From NCBI GenBank assembly GCA_963810905.1, contig CAWEPG010000008.1, positions 62,001 to 126,000 on the forward strand: DNA of 64,000 nucleotides, given 5' to 3'. This DNA comes from CAWBAT01 sp963810905 (GTDB lineage: Bacteria; Acidobacteriota; Terriglobia; Versatilivoradales; Versatilivoraceae). This document shows positions 8,710-17,434 of the stretch, piece after piece (positions within the stretch are counted from its first letter, which is position 1; the number at the start of each line of letters is the position of its first letter). The translations under genes were made by a program, and so were the position numbers. The notes below the pieces were generated by a model. That model was not told the origin of the DNA. It searched no databases and saw only the letters and a list, made by a program, of their open reading frames with translations.

Positions 8710-9103
8710 AGGAGAGCTCCTTTCTTCGGGCTGGAATTAATAGATGGATGACTCATCTATCGAACCTGTCGAAAACAAGAATCTGGGGATAAAGTCGATA
8801 GGCGGATAAATGTGTGATTCAAAGCATCAGGAATGAATTTTACGTCCCTTGCTGTGGCCGAAAACTAGGAGTAGGCGTTAGCCAGGGACGCTGGCCCTGC
8901 CGACCCCAGTGGGACGAGCGAAAACACAAGCGACTGCAACTTAATCATAGGTTAGTCGTTTTTCAGGGCACTCGCAAGTTTGTTTTGGCAGGGCCTCGTC
9001 TTGACTTGAGGCACTCGATGGATTAGGCTTCGGGCATGTTTCCGTTCGGGCATTGATCGCCGATTGTTTTGGAGACTACGTCAGTGGATTCGAGAGAAAG
9101 CGA
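8710..9103. other. Divergent intergenic region
   Basis: This 394-bp region separates a minus-strand and a plus-strand gene, so promoters for both should lie here. A short hairpin (GCCAG, 5-nt loop, CTGGC) occurs near 8879-8893. No promoter matches the consensus well enough to call, and no gene is supported. Confidence 0.45.
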
Positions 9104-9763
9104 ATGAATTCCAAGGTAATTGCTTTAGTAGTTGGCGCTCAGGATCAGCCCGGCGTCTTATATCAGCTCACGAAAGTCATTGCCACCCATCAGGTGAACA
9201 TTCGCACCATAGAGATCCGAGGATGGGCTCAGGGGTCAGCAAGCATTTATCTTGAGTTGCAGGACGTCACGGACATCGACCGCCTGATCAGTGACTTGAA
9301 GAATGTTCCCGCAGTTCGCTCCATTGAGCAGCCCGATACCCTGCTGAAAATCTTTGGCAAACGGGTGATCATTATTGGTGGAGGTGCCCAGGTTGGTCAG
9401 GTCGCGCTGGGGGCCATCAGTGAAGCCGACCGGCATAATATCCGTGGGGAGCGGATTTCGGTCGACACGATCCCGCTGGTGGGCGAAGCCGAGCTTGCTG
9501 CCGCAGTCCGAGCCGTGGCACGACTTGCTCGAGCAAGAATTCTGGTGATGGCCGGAGCCTTGATGGGTGGAGAGATCGTTGACGCAGTCAAGGAGATTCG
9601 AGAGAAAGGGATTCTGGTAATCTCCTTAAATATGGCCGGAGGTGTTCCAGAGGTTGCTGACCTCGTCGTGAGTGATCCCGTCCAGGCCGGTGTCATGGCC
9701 GTCATGGCAATCGCAGATACTGCCAAATTCGATATCACCCGACAGCGCAATCGGCGCTATTAA
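9104..9763 (+). CDS. ACT domain / DUF5612 regulator-like protein
   Basis: With the ATG at 9104 the product is 219 residues. An in-frame upstream start at 9053 would add 17 residues with no family support. Residues 4-75 form an ACT domain (VIALVVGAQDQPGVLYQL; NIRTIEIRGWAQGSASIYLE), a fold that binds amino acids and regulates enzymes. The rest is highly conserved DUF5612 sequence: VIIIGGGAQVGQVALGAIS, ADRHNIRGERISVDTIPLVG, LVMAGALMGGEI and DPVQAGVMAVMAIADTAKFD. I know this architecture mainly from methanogenic archaea. No catalytic residues are assigned. The next gene downstream is unrelated. Confidence 0.85.
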   Translation: MNSKVIALVVGAQDQPGVLYQLTKVIATHQVNIRTIEIRGWAQGSASIYLELQDVTDIDRLISDLKNVPAVRSIEQPDTLLKIFGKRVIIIGGGAQVGQVALGAISEADRHNIRGERISVDTIPLVGEAELAAAVRAVARLARARILVMAGALMGGEIVDAVKEIREKGILVISLNMAGGVPEVADLVVSDPVQAGVMAVMAIADTAKFDITRQRNRRY

Positions 9764-9971
9764 GGAAAGGATTTTGACCGCATTCATCCAAGGGTATATC
9801 ATCATTCCAGATCGCGATGCCTAGGCGAAAAACATATCCAATCCTCGCGATGGTCCGTAATCTCTCTACTGCTTCCGAGCCTGCCTGATCGCTTTCCTCT
9901 CCCACCGCCTCTCTATTCCCAGTATGCTAGAATCATAGCAGGACACAATCATATCCCTCTCCTGAGGCCCT

Positions 9972-12467
9972 GTGATTCATCGAAGATGGCTCCTGACGTT
10001 AGAGTGGCTGTTCGTTGCCGGTTGGATTCTCATTCCAAGAACTAACCTGACGCTGGAACACGCTCCAAATGAACCAGCCTCCCTTTTAAAGAGCCTCGAA
10101 GAAATTCATTTTGACTCGCAACGCTCCTTGGTCGTCCGTGACCTGGCATTGCGGAGATCTGCATTCACATTGAATTTTGAACGCGGCAGGATAATTTTTC
10201 TCATGCCAGTAGACGGTGTCGTGACAGGGCTGATCTTTTGGGGAGAGGGGACCATCGTCTTTCGTCCACCCAACAAAATTGAAAGGCGGCAGCTTAATTT
10301 CTTTACGGGCTCCCCCATCCTGAATGAGCATTTTACCGAGGCCTTCCTCCGATTTACCGACCATAGTTATGAAGAACTCATTGAGCAGCTAGGCGAGAAG
10401 CCTGAGTTTCAGGCTGTCCAGGAGAATGTCCCGTTGGAAGAGTTCGAATTGAAGCTACGGAGCTCGAAATTGGTGAATTATCGCATTATGGCAGATCTGG
10501 CAACCGGGAGACAAACGCCCTTGCTTAGCGCAGGACTTTTGGGGCGTACGCTCGGTCTTTTTGAAGTGGGTTGCAACAACAGAGATAAGGAAGACACTTA
10601 TCTCGGGCAGTACCGCCAGGCTGGAGAGAGAACTTATTATGACAGCTGGTGCAGCTTTAGTAGCCGCGAAAAGCTGGCCGGGAGGTCTAGTGAGGACCCA
10701 TTGGGGGAATGGATCGATGTGAAGAATTTCAATGTCGTCACCCATATTGACAAGAATGACCATGTGTCTGGGACGACCGACGTTGACCTGGTCTGTGAAA
10801 AGGATGGGGAGTGGGTTTTAACCTTCGATCTGTCCCACTTGCTGAAGGTTACTCGTGTTATCGATGATCATCAGCAAGAGTTACGCTTCATCCAATCCAC
10901 TGAGTCGAGTGGTGGAGAAAATCTCGGCCGCTTAGGCCGGGACCTTATCCTGATTCTTCTGCCGGAACCTATGCGACGAGGTAAAAGATTGTCTCTTCAA
11001 TTCCAATACTCGGGGGATGTGATCTCCCGCGTAGGAAGTGGGGTTTTTTATGTGGGTGCACGGGGAAGTTGGTACCCAAACACCGGGCCTACCGACCCTG
11101 CCCAATACCGCTTGCAATTCCAGCATCCCAAAGGTTACACGATTGTGGCAACCGGCAATCTTGAGAAGGAATGGGAAGAAGGAGGAATAAAATTTTCGAC
11201 TTGGACCAGTGTTGCTGAGATTCCCATGGCGGGATTCAATTACGGCGAGTATCAGAAAACGACTCGCCTGGCCGGAAAAGTACCGATCGAAGTTTATACC
11301 AATCGGAATATCGAAAACGTCTATGCCGAGATCGTCTCGCGGATCACATACTTGCGGCAATTGCTTGAGCAGCGCCAGACAGCACAGGGGCAACCACCGT
11401 CGGAAATCATTCCAGAACCTCCGCCCTTAAGCCAGTTGGATTTTGATACGACCCAATTGGCCAAAGTCATTGCGGAGCAAGTTGCCGGCACGGTGGAGTT
11501 CTTCCAGACAATGCTGGGGGATTTTCCTTACGGGAAATTGTCGGTGTCGCAAATTCCGGGCCGGTTTGGACAAGGCTGGCCTTCACTCTTGTATGTCTCC
11601 AGTCTTTCATTCCTGAGCCCCGGCCAGAGAGACCGTCTGGGCCTCGAAAAGGATGGGAATAAGTATTTCTACGTTTGTCTACCTGCCCATGAACTGGCTC
11701 ATCAGTGGTGGGGAAACAAGGTCGTCGGAAAGAGCTATCACGATTTGTGGATGACCGAAGGATTTAGTACCTACTTGGGGTACCTCTCCCTGATGTCCAA
11801 GACTCCTGACGGGCGGCAGTTTCAGGAAGCCATGCGAATTTCCCGGCAAAAACTGCAAACTGAAGGAAAGGATCATCAAAGTGCAGAAAGCACAGGGTCC
11901 GTTTGGTTGGGAACCCGTCTTCAGTCCTCAAAGCATCCGGATGGGTACATTACCCTCGTCTATGAGAAAGGGGCCTGGATTTTTCATATGTTGCGGTACC
12001 TGTTCCAAGACTCTTCATCGAACTCGGATTCGCGCTTTCCAGTGTTCGTGAAAGAACTCATGAAAGATTATGGCGGGAAGCTTATCACGACGGCCGACCT
12101 GCAACGCGTGGCAGAAAAGCATATGACGAAGGGAATGGATCTTGAGGGGAACCGGAAACTGGATTGGTTCTTTGAGGAATGGGTCTATGATACGGGAATC
12201 CCCACGTATCGCCTTAACTATTCCCTAGTTCCGCTCAAGGATGGGAAAGTCGTTGTGAAGGGGAAGATTCTTCAAGAAGATGTTTCAGAAAGCTTCACGA
12301 TGCCCGTCGAAGTATTTGCCCATTACACAGGGGATAGGGAGGTAAGGGTTGGGCGCGTTGAAGTTTCGGGAAAAGAAACCTCCTTTCGATTTACTCTAGC
12401 CTCCAAGCCATTGAAAGTGTCACTTGATGATCATCATCAGATTCTCTGTACCAACAAGACTCTTTGA
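9972..12467 (+). CDS. M1-family-like zinc metallopeptidase, secreted
   Basis: This 831-residue protein starts with GTG and has an N-terminal hydrophobic segment (WLFVAGWILI), so export or anchoring is likely. The zinc site is complete: HELAH at 573-577 and the third ligand Glu 18 residues further on (LWMTEGFSTY). The long N-terminal region (about 30-350) is beta-rich and poorly conserved. A substrate-binding GAMEN motif is absent; its place, about 40 residues before HELAH, is taken by GQGWPSL (533-539). A late tyrosine-containing segment (LVYEKGAWIFHMLRYLF) matches the M1 region carrying the catalytic Tyr. The family is sure; aminopeptidase specificity is not. Confidence 0.9.
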   Translation: MIHRRWLLTLEWLFVAGWILIPRTNLTLEHAPNEPASLLKSLEEIHFDSQRSLVVRDLALRRSAFTLNFERGRIIFLMPVDGVVTGLIFWGEGTIVFRPPNKIERRQLNFFTGSPILNEHFTEAFLRFTDHSYEELIEQLGEKPEFQAVQENVPLEEFELKLRSSKLVNYRIMADLATGRQTPLLSAGLLGRTLGLFEVGCNNRDKEDTYLGQYRQAGERTYYDSWCSFSSREKLAGRSSEDPLGEWIDVKNFNVVTHIDKNDHVSGTTDVDLVCEKDGEWVLTFDLSHLLKVTRVIDDHQQELRFIQSTESSGGENLGRLGRDLILILLPEPMRRGKRLSLQFQYSGDVISRVGSGVFYVGARGSWYPNTGPTDPAQYRLQFQHPKGYTIVATGNLEKEWEEGGIKFSTWTSVAEIPMAGFNYGEYQKTTRLAGKVPIEVYTNRNIENVYAEIVSRITYLRQLLEQRQTAQGQPPSEIIPEPPPLSQLDFDTTQLAKVIAEQVAGTVEFFQTMLGDFPYGKLSVSQIPGRFGQGWPSLLYVSSLSFLSPGQRDRLGLEKDGNKYFYVCLPAHELAHQWWGNKVVGKSYHDLWMTEGFSTYLGYLSLMSKTPDGRQFQEAMRISRQKLQTEGKDHQSAESTGSVWLGTRLQSSKHPDGYITLVYEKGAWIFHMLRYLFQDSSSNSDSRFPVFVKELMKDYGGKLITTADLQRVAEKHMTKGMDLEGNRKLDWFFEEWVYDTGIPTYRLNYSLVPLKDGKVVVKGKILQEDVSESFTMPVEVFAHYTGDREVRVGRVEVSGKETSFRFTLASKPLKVSLDDHHQILCTNKTL

Positions 12468-12600
12468 TCACTCATTTCTTATTCTATATAAGTTATTTAT
12501 TTAAAGTAGAATTAGAACTAATAGTATTAGAAGTATTGCTTTAGATATAATCCGAGAAAATCCAACTAAAGCTAATCTTTCAGTTGCAATTACTTTCACC

Positions 12601-12669
12601 AGGTGGAGCGGGCGCTCCGCGCACGCTCGCTGAACGCGCGCCGGGGACGGCGGTCCCACGTGCGCGTTC
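12601..12669. repeat. REP-like palindromic element, copy 2
   Basis: GAACGCGC (12632-12639) pairs with GCGCGTTC (12662-12669), enclosing GGGGAC and GTCCC. The left part (12603-12618) holds GGAGCGGGCGCTCC, itself a palindrome. Read on the minus strand, it shares the core ACGTGGGACCG with copy 1 at 3143-3219. It lies between the convergent peptidase and gcvPB genes, a typical REP location. Confidence 0.6.
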
Positions 12670-12692
12670 TATAAAGAGGGATATATTAGGAT

Positions 12693-14177
12693 TTATTGGC
12701 GTTTCCAACGAAGGATGGGTCGCCGTGCCGCCTGGACTTCGTCCAATCTCTTCAGGCGTGTCGTGTGAGGGGCATGGTGCAACAGGTCGGGGTTACTCTC
12801 TGCTTCCTCGGCGATGGACTTCATGGCCTCGATGAAGAGATCGATCTCTTCTTTACCTTCTGTTTCAGTGGGTTCAATCATCAAGGCGCCAGAAACAATC
12901 AGTGGAAAGGCTACTGTTGGGGGATGAAAGCCATAATCAATGAGCCGCTTCGCAATATCCATGACGGATAGCTGATGCTTGGCTTGACGCTTGTTTGTAA
13001 ATACAACCTCATGCAGAACCGGCTCATCATAGGGAAGTTCAAAATCATTTCTCAAGTGATGCTTGATGTAATTGGCGTTCAGGACTGCAACCATGCTGGT
13101 TTCCTTAAGGCCCTCAGCACCGTTGGCCAGGATATAGCAGAGGGCGCGTACGGCAGTGAGGAAATTGCCATAAAAGGCCTTCATTTTACCAATGGATTCT
13201 GGACGATTGTAATCGAGGAAGTATTTCCCGTCAGAATGCATCCCAACGGTGGGATAGGGCAGATAGGGCTCTAAAATCTTCTTCACCGCAACCGGGCCGG
13301 AGCCGGGGCCCCCACCACCATGAGGAGTTGAAAAAGTCTTATGCAAGTTCATATGGAGCACATCGATTCCAAAATCGCCGGGGCGCGTCACGCCGAGCAG
13401 CGCATTCATATTCGCGCCATCCATATACATCAGCCCACCGCGACCGTGAACGATTTCTGAAATCCTCGAGATCTCCCGTTCAAATATTCCCAGGGTATTC
13501 GGATTGGTCAACATCAAAGCGGCCACATCTTCTGTCATGGCCTTCTCCAAGGCAGCCACATTGACACAACCATGGGAATCGGACTTAAGCTGCTCGACCG
13601 TGTAACCGGCAATTGCCGCACTGGCCGGGTTTGTCCCATGGGCTGAATCGGGGATAAGGATTTTCTTCCTTGGATTTCCTCGATGGGTGAGGCAGGCGCG
13701 TATCAGTAAAACACCAGTTAATTCCCCGCTGGCGCCTGCGGGGGGCTGTAAACTGGCCGCATCCATTCCCGTAATTTCCACGAGGAAATCGGATAGGGTC
13801 TTCAGAATTTCCAAATTCCCTTGAACCAGAATTTCAGGGGCGAGGGGGTGAGTCTGAGCGATGCCGTCGAGTCGGGCGACACGCTCATTGATTTTGGGAT
13901 TGTACTTCATTGTACAGGACCCCAAGGGGTACATCCCTGAATCGATGCTGTAATTCCAACTGGAGAGGCGTGTGAAATGGCGGACGACATCCATCTCGCT
14001 AACTTCCGGAAACTCTGCGATGAATGAGCGGACATTTTCCGCTCCCAAAGCCAATGTCAGATCCGGAGCCGGTACGTCCAAAGGGGGAAGGGTATACCCG
14101 GTACGGCCTGGAGAACTGCGTTCAAATATCAGCCCTTCGTTGGCGACAACATGGGGCGTTGATTTTCTGATACTCAT
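12693..14177 (-). CDS. gcvPB: Glycine dehydrogenase (decarboxylating) subunit 2
   Basis: This PLP enzyme subunit (about 494 residues, usual length) decarboxylates glycine and passes the aminomethyl group to lipoyl-GcvH. The PLP-lysine motif is visible in HMNLHKTFSTPHGGGGPGSG. Other family blocks are YPLGSCTMKYNPKINE, AHGTNPASAAIAGY and YMDGANMNALLG. It is the last gene of the gcvT-gcvH-gcvPA-gcvPB operon. I prefer the ATG at 14177 over TTG codons just upstream. Split P-protein of this kind is found in Gram-positives, Thermus, Acidobacteriota and many others. Confidence 0.96.
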   Translation of the reverse strand: MSIRKSTPHVVANEGLIFERSSPGRTGYTLPPLDVPAPDLTLALGAENVRSFIAEFPEVSEMDVVRHFTRLSSWNYSIDSGMYPLGSCTMKYNPKINERVARLDGIAQTHPLAPEILVQGNLEILKTLSDFLVEITGMDAASLQPPAGASGELTGVLLIRACLTHRGNPRKKILIPDSAHGTNPASAAIAGYTVEQLKSDSHGCVNVAALEKAMTEDVAALMLTNPNTLGIFEREISRISEIVHGRGGLMYMDGANMNALLGVTRPGDFGIDVLHMNLHKTFSTPHGGGGPGSGPVAVKKILEPYLPYPTVGMHSDGKYFLDYNRPESIGKMKAFYGNFLTAVRALCYILANGAEGLKETSMVAVLNANYIKHHLRNDFELPYDEPVLHEVVFTNKRQAKHQLSVMDIAKRLIDYGFHPPTVAFPLIVSGALMIEPTETEGKEEIDLFIEAMKSIAEEAESNPDLLHHAPHTTRLKRLDEVQAARRPILRWKRQ

Positions 14178-14303
14178 AGCCAACAATAGCCTTTCAAAAA
14201 AACCTTGCCCAGCCTGAGCCTTCGCGATGGGAAGTCAGCGATAGAAGACCGGATGGATCAAGAGTGCGGAAAAGACACTGATTTGAAAATTATGAAATTG
14301 CTC

Positions 14304-15644
14304 CTAGTGATTTGCCTCCAGAAGATGAATCAATCGGTCAATGGCAATCTTCTTCTTGGTCTCGGTTACTGAGATAAGCAGGCAATTCTTTAATTCAGGG
14401 TAGTAACGCTCCAACAAGAGCCCGGGAATGATTCCAGCACTCAAGGCTTTTGAAGAAATTTGGTCATACGAATAGGGCAGTTGAACCACGAATTCGTTAA
14501 ACCGCGGGCCTTCGAAAAGCACTTTCAGTTGTGGGGCTTTTTGTAATTCTGAAAGGGCATATTGAGTTTTCGCGACGTTTTGCAAGGAAACTTCCCGAAT
14601 CCCGGTTTTTCCCAGGAGACTGCAATAAACCGTGGACATGAGAGCGATCAGATTCTGGTTTGTGCAAATGTTGGAAGTGGCTTTTTCCCGGCGGATATGT
14701 TGTTCCCGTGTGGAGAGAGTCAGCACAAATCCGCGTTTTCCGTCGAGATCGACGGTTTGCCCAGCCAGGCGACCGGGAAGATTTCGAAGGAATTTCTCCC
14801 GGCAACAAAGAAAACCGACATGAGGTCCGCCAAAACTCGCCGGAACTCCGAGAGACTGAGCTTCCCCGCAGACAATGTCTGCTCCGGACTCGCCGGGAGG
14901 ATTGACGATTCCCAATGACAAGGCCTCGGCGACGGTCACAATCAACAGGGCGCCATGCTGGTGAGCAATCTCGGAAAGTTTATTTAAGCGTTCCAGGTTT
15001 CCGAAAAAATTCGGGGACTGCACCACAATGGCAGCAATGTCGTTTCCCATGGCTGCTTCAAGATGGCTGGAGTCGATTCTCCCGTCTTCACCATATCCAA
15101 TAGGCTCCAAAGTCAGTCCCTGCTGTCGAATAGTCGTCGCGACGACAGCGCGGTATTCCGGGTGAACGGATGAGGCAACCAGAAGGCGATTTCTTTGGCT
15201 AACGCGAGCTCCCATCAGGACCGCTTCGGTCAATGCCGTGCTCCCGTCATACATCGAAGCGTTGGATACTTCCATGGCGGTGAGCTGGCACATAAAGGTC
15301 TGGAATTCAAAGATGGCCTGCAGGGTTCCTTGCGCCAATTCCGGCTGATAAGGCGTGTAAGAAGTCAGGAACTCTCCGCGCGAAATCAAACTATCGATGA
15401 CGGTAGGAATAAAGTGGTCATTAACCCCCGCACCCAGAAAACTGGTCATTCCTGCCCCATTCCGGCGGGCATAATTTTGAAAGAGTTCGATTAGTTCAGG
15501 CTCACTGTGGGGAGGTGGAAGAGCGAGAGCCCGGGTGAGCCGAATATCTTTTGGAACACCCGGAAAGAGCTCTTCAAGCGAACCAAGCCCCAATTCGCGA
15601 AGCATGCTTTCTTGATCTGCAGCAGCGTTTGGAATGTATCTCAT
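14304..15644 (-). CDS. gcvPA: Glycine dehydrogenase (decarboxylating) subunit 1
   Basis: This 446-residue protein is the partner subunit of GcvPB. Typical blocks are RYIPNAAADQESMLRELG, FLGAGVNDHFIP, TSYTPYQPELAQGTLQ, MYDGSTALTEAVLM and SFGGPHVGFL. Its ATG lies only 4 nt past the gcvH stop codon with no separate ribosome site, which suggests translational coupling. The gap to gcvPB is 126 nt. Confidence 0.96.
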   Translation of the reverse strand: MRYIPNAAADQESMLRELGLGSLEELFPGVPKDIRLTRALALPPPHSEPELIELFQNYARRNGAGMTSFLGAGVNDHFIPTVIDSLISRGEFLTSYTPYQPELAQGTLQAIFEFQTFMCQLTAMEVSNASMYDGSTALTEAVLMGARVSQRNRLLVASSVHPEYRAVVATTIRQQGLTLEPIGYGEDGRIDSSHLEAAMGNDIAAIVVQSPNFFGNLERLNKLSEIAHQHGALLIVTVAEALSLGIVNPPGESGADIVCGEAQSLGVPASFGGPHVGFLCCREKFLRNLPGRLAGQTVDLDGKRGFVLTLSTREQHIRREKATSNICTNQNLIALMSTVYCSLLGKTGIREVSLQNVAKTQYALSELQKAPQLKVLFEGPRFNEFVVQLPYSYDQISSKALSAGIIPGLLLERYYPELKNCLLISVTETKKKIAIDRLIHLLEANH

Positions 15645-15648
15645 TTAA

Positions 15649-16041
15649 TTATTCTGCAGATTCCTCAGCGACCATTTCGGCGTATTCTTCAGGCTTTAAC
15701 AGGTCCTCGAGTTCCTTGGGGTCGTTCAGTTTTAGCTTTACAAACCAACCATCGCCATAGGGGTCTTCATTCACGTGTTGAGGAGAGTCCACCAGTTCCT
15801 CGTTGATTTCGATGATGTCACCCGCAGCAGGAGAAAAAACCTCAGACACGGCTTTAACGGATTCCACGTTTGCAAAGGTTTCATTTGTGTCGAAGCTGTC
15901 ACCCACTTTGGGCAGTTCGACGAAAACTACGTCTCCCAATTGCTGTTGGGCATACTCGGTGATCCCAACTGTCGCGACGCCCTCCAGATAACGAACCCAC
16001 TCATGCTGTCTCGTATAGAGACAATCTTCAGGGAATTTCAT
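15649..16041 (-). CDS. gcvH: Glycine cleavage system H protein
   Basis: This 130-residue lipoyl carrier starts at the ATG at 16041, which has GGAGGG 3 nt ahead and gives the standard MKFPEDCLYTRQHEWV start. The lipoylated lysine is Lys63 in NVESVKAVSEVFSP. The C-terminal GDGWFVKLKL is typical. It shuttles the aminomethyl group from GcvPAB to GcvT. An upstream in-frame start at 16113 would add 24 unrelated residues and is rejected. Confidence 0.96.
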   Translation of the reverse strand: MKFPEDCLYTRQHEWVRYLEGVATVGITEYAQQQLGDVVFVELPKVGDSFDTNETFANVESVKAVSEVFSPAAGDIIEINEELVDSPQHVNEDPYGDGWFVKLKLNDPKELEDLLKPEEYAEMVAEESAE

Positions 16042-16205
16042 GAGCCCTCCTTGAGAATCTCTTGGCAAGAGACGGAATTTTTTTTGCCGGTTATCGGTCC
16101 CAACGAACCCCAAAATTATAAAGTCTTAATTGATAATTTAGTGGTCAAGATATTGATATAAATTTATAAATCAGTACATCTAAACCGAATGAATCTGTCT
16201 TTAGG

Positions 16206-17318
16206 CTAACGATTGTCGGTCTTTCGTTTGTAAAACGGTGTCTCGACAATTTTGGCGGTGCAAAGCTGCGATCTTACCTGGATCTCTATCGATGTACCAA
16301 TTTGGCTGTTTGCCTCCGGCACATAGGCTAGACCAATGTTTTTCTTTAAGAATGGGGAAGGACCACCGCTGGTTACAGAACCTACCTGCCTGCCATCGAT
16401 CAGCACCGGGTAACTGTCGCGTCCGATCCCTCTTCCAGTCATCTCAAATCCAACTAATCTTTTCAGGATTCCCGTCTGTTTCTGACGTAGCAGCGCCTCG
16501 CGACCCACAAAATTCCCTTTATCGAGTTTGACGATCCATCCTAAATCTGCTTCCCAGGCGGTGATTTTGTCGGAGATTTCGTGGCCGTATAGAGCCATTT
16601 TGGCTTCCAGACGTAATGTATTTCGAGCTCCGAGTCCAGCAGGGATGAGTCCGTCTTGTTGTCCACTTTTGAGAATCAAATCCCAGAGTTGCCCGGCTAC
16701 CGCAGGATCGCAATAAATTTCAAAACCATCTTCACCCGTATAACCTGTTCGAGTGAACAGGCAATCGACATTTTGGATTCGGCCGAGTCCGAGCCAGTAA
16801 TATTTGATTTTACCGAGATCGATATCGACTAAGGTCTGCAGGACCGAAGCAGCTTTCGGGCCTTGTAGCGCCAATTGAGCGTAATTGCGACTGACGTCAG
16901 AAACTGCAGCGTCATAACAGTTGTGATGGAGAATCCAAGTAAAATCCTTGTGGGTGTTCGATGCATTGACACAGAGCAGATAAGAGTTTGGGGCGAGCCG
17001 GTGCACGAGAATATCGTCTACGAAAGTGCCTTCGGGATAGAGGAGAGCCGAATAGTGAATCTGCTGATCTTTCAGACGGGAGACGTCATTGCAGGTGACA
17101 TGCTGAAGCAGGTCCAGGCTTTCCGGGCCTTCAATCAGGATCTGCCCCATGTGACTGATGTCAAAAAAACCGGCAGCAAGACGGACGGCCATATGTTCCT
17201 GGACGATGCCTGAATATTCAATAGGCATCTCCCAGCCGCCAAATTCGGCCATCTTGGCGCCAAGTTGCTTATGCAGACTATAGAGCGGGGTTTTTTTTAG
17301 AGGTGTGTTGGAAGTCAT
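16206..17318 (-). CDS. gcvT: Aminomethyltransferase, glycine cleavage T protein
   Basis: About 370 residues from the ATG at 17318; an in-frame TTG at 17381 would add a poorly conserved stretch. The enzyme transfers the methylene group from GcvH to tetrahydrofolate, releasing ammonia. Family blocks include TPLYSLHKQLGAKMAEFGG, GFFDISHMGQ, RTGYTGEDGFEIYC and LGARNTLRLEAKMALYGHE. The C-terminal barrel carries TSGGPSPFLKKNIGLAYV. It opens the gcv operon; no glycine riboswitch is recognisable in the 116 bp before it, and no lpd (L protein) gene is in the window. Confidence 0.95.
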   Translation of the reverse strand: MTSNTPLKKTPLYSLHKQLGAKMAEFGGWEMPIEYSGIVQEHMAVRLAAGFFDISHMGQILIEGPESLDLLQHVTCNDVSRLKDQQIHYSALLYPEGTFVDDILVHRLAPNSYLLCVNASNTHKDFTWILHHNCYDAAVSDVSRNYAQLALQGPKAASVLQTLVDIDLGKIKYYWLGLGRIQNVDCLFTRTGYTGEDGFEIYCDPAVAGQLWDLILKSGQQDGLIPAGLGARNTLRLEAKMALYGHEISDKITAWEADLGWIVKLDKGNFVGREALLRQKQTGILKRLVGFEMTGRGIGRDSYPVLIDGRQVGSVTSGGPSPFLKKNIGLAYVPEANSQIGTSIEIQVRSQLCTAKIVETPFYKRKTDNR

Positions 17319-17434
17319 CGGCGTTGAGACGAACTCAGCTTCAACCAAGGCCAAGCTAACACAGGCCCCAGGGGGTGTCAAGCAAGGGGCAAATCATCGT
17401 GATCGTGAGACAATCAAACAGGACACTCGGAAGC

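Noticed and set aside
8814..9026. 70-codon plus-strand frame upstream of the ACT-DUF5612 gene
   Set aside because: It runs through a hairpin-bearing intergenic sequence, has no ribosome site, and its translation resembles no protein family.
9053..9103. Upstream start for the ACT-DUF5612 protein
   Set aside because: Adds 17 residues not seen in the family; the ACT domain starts right after the ATG at 9104.
9915..9935. Promoter-like TATGCTAGAAT before the M1 peptidase gene
   Set aside because: A -10-like match without a convincing -35 at proper distance; too weak to annotate.
17319..17434. Glycine riboswitch before gcvT
   Set aside because: None of the conserved glycine-aptamer segments can be found in the 116-bp gap.
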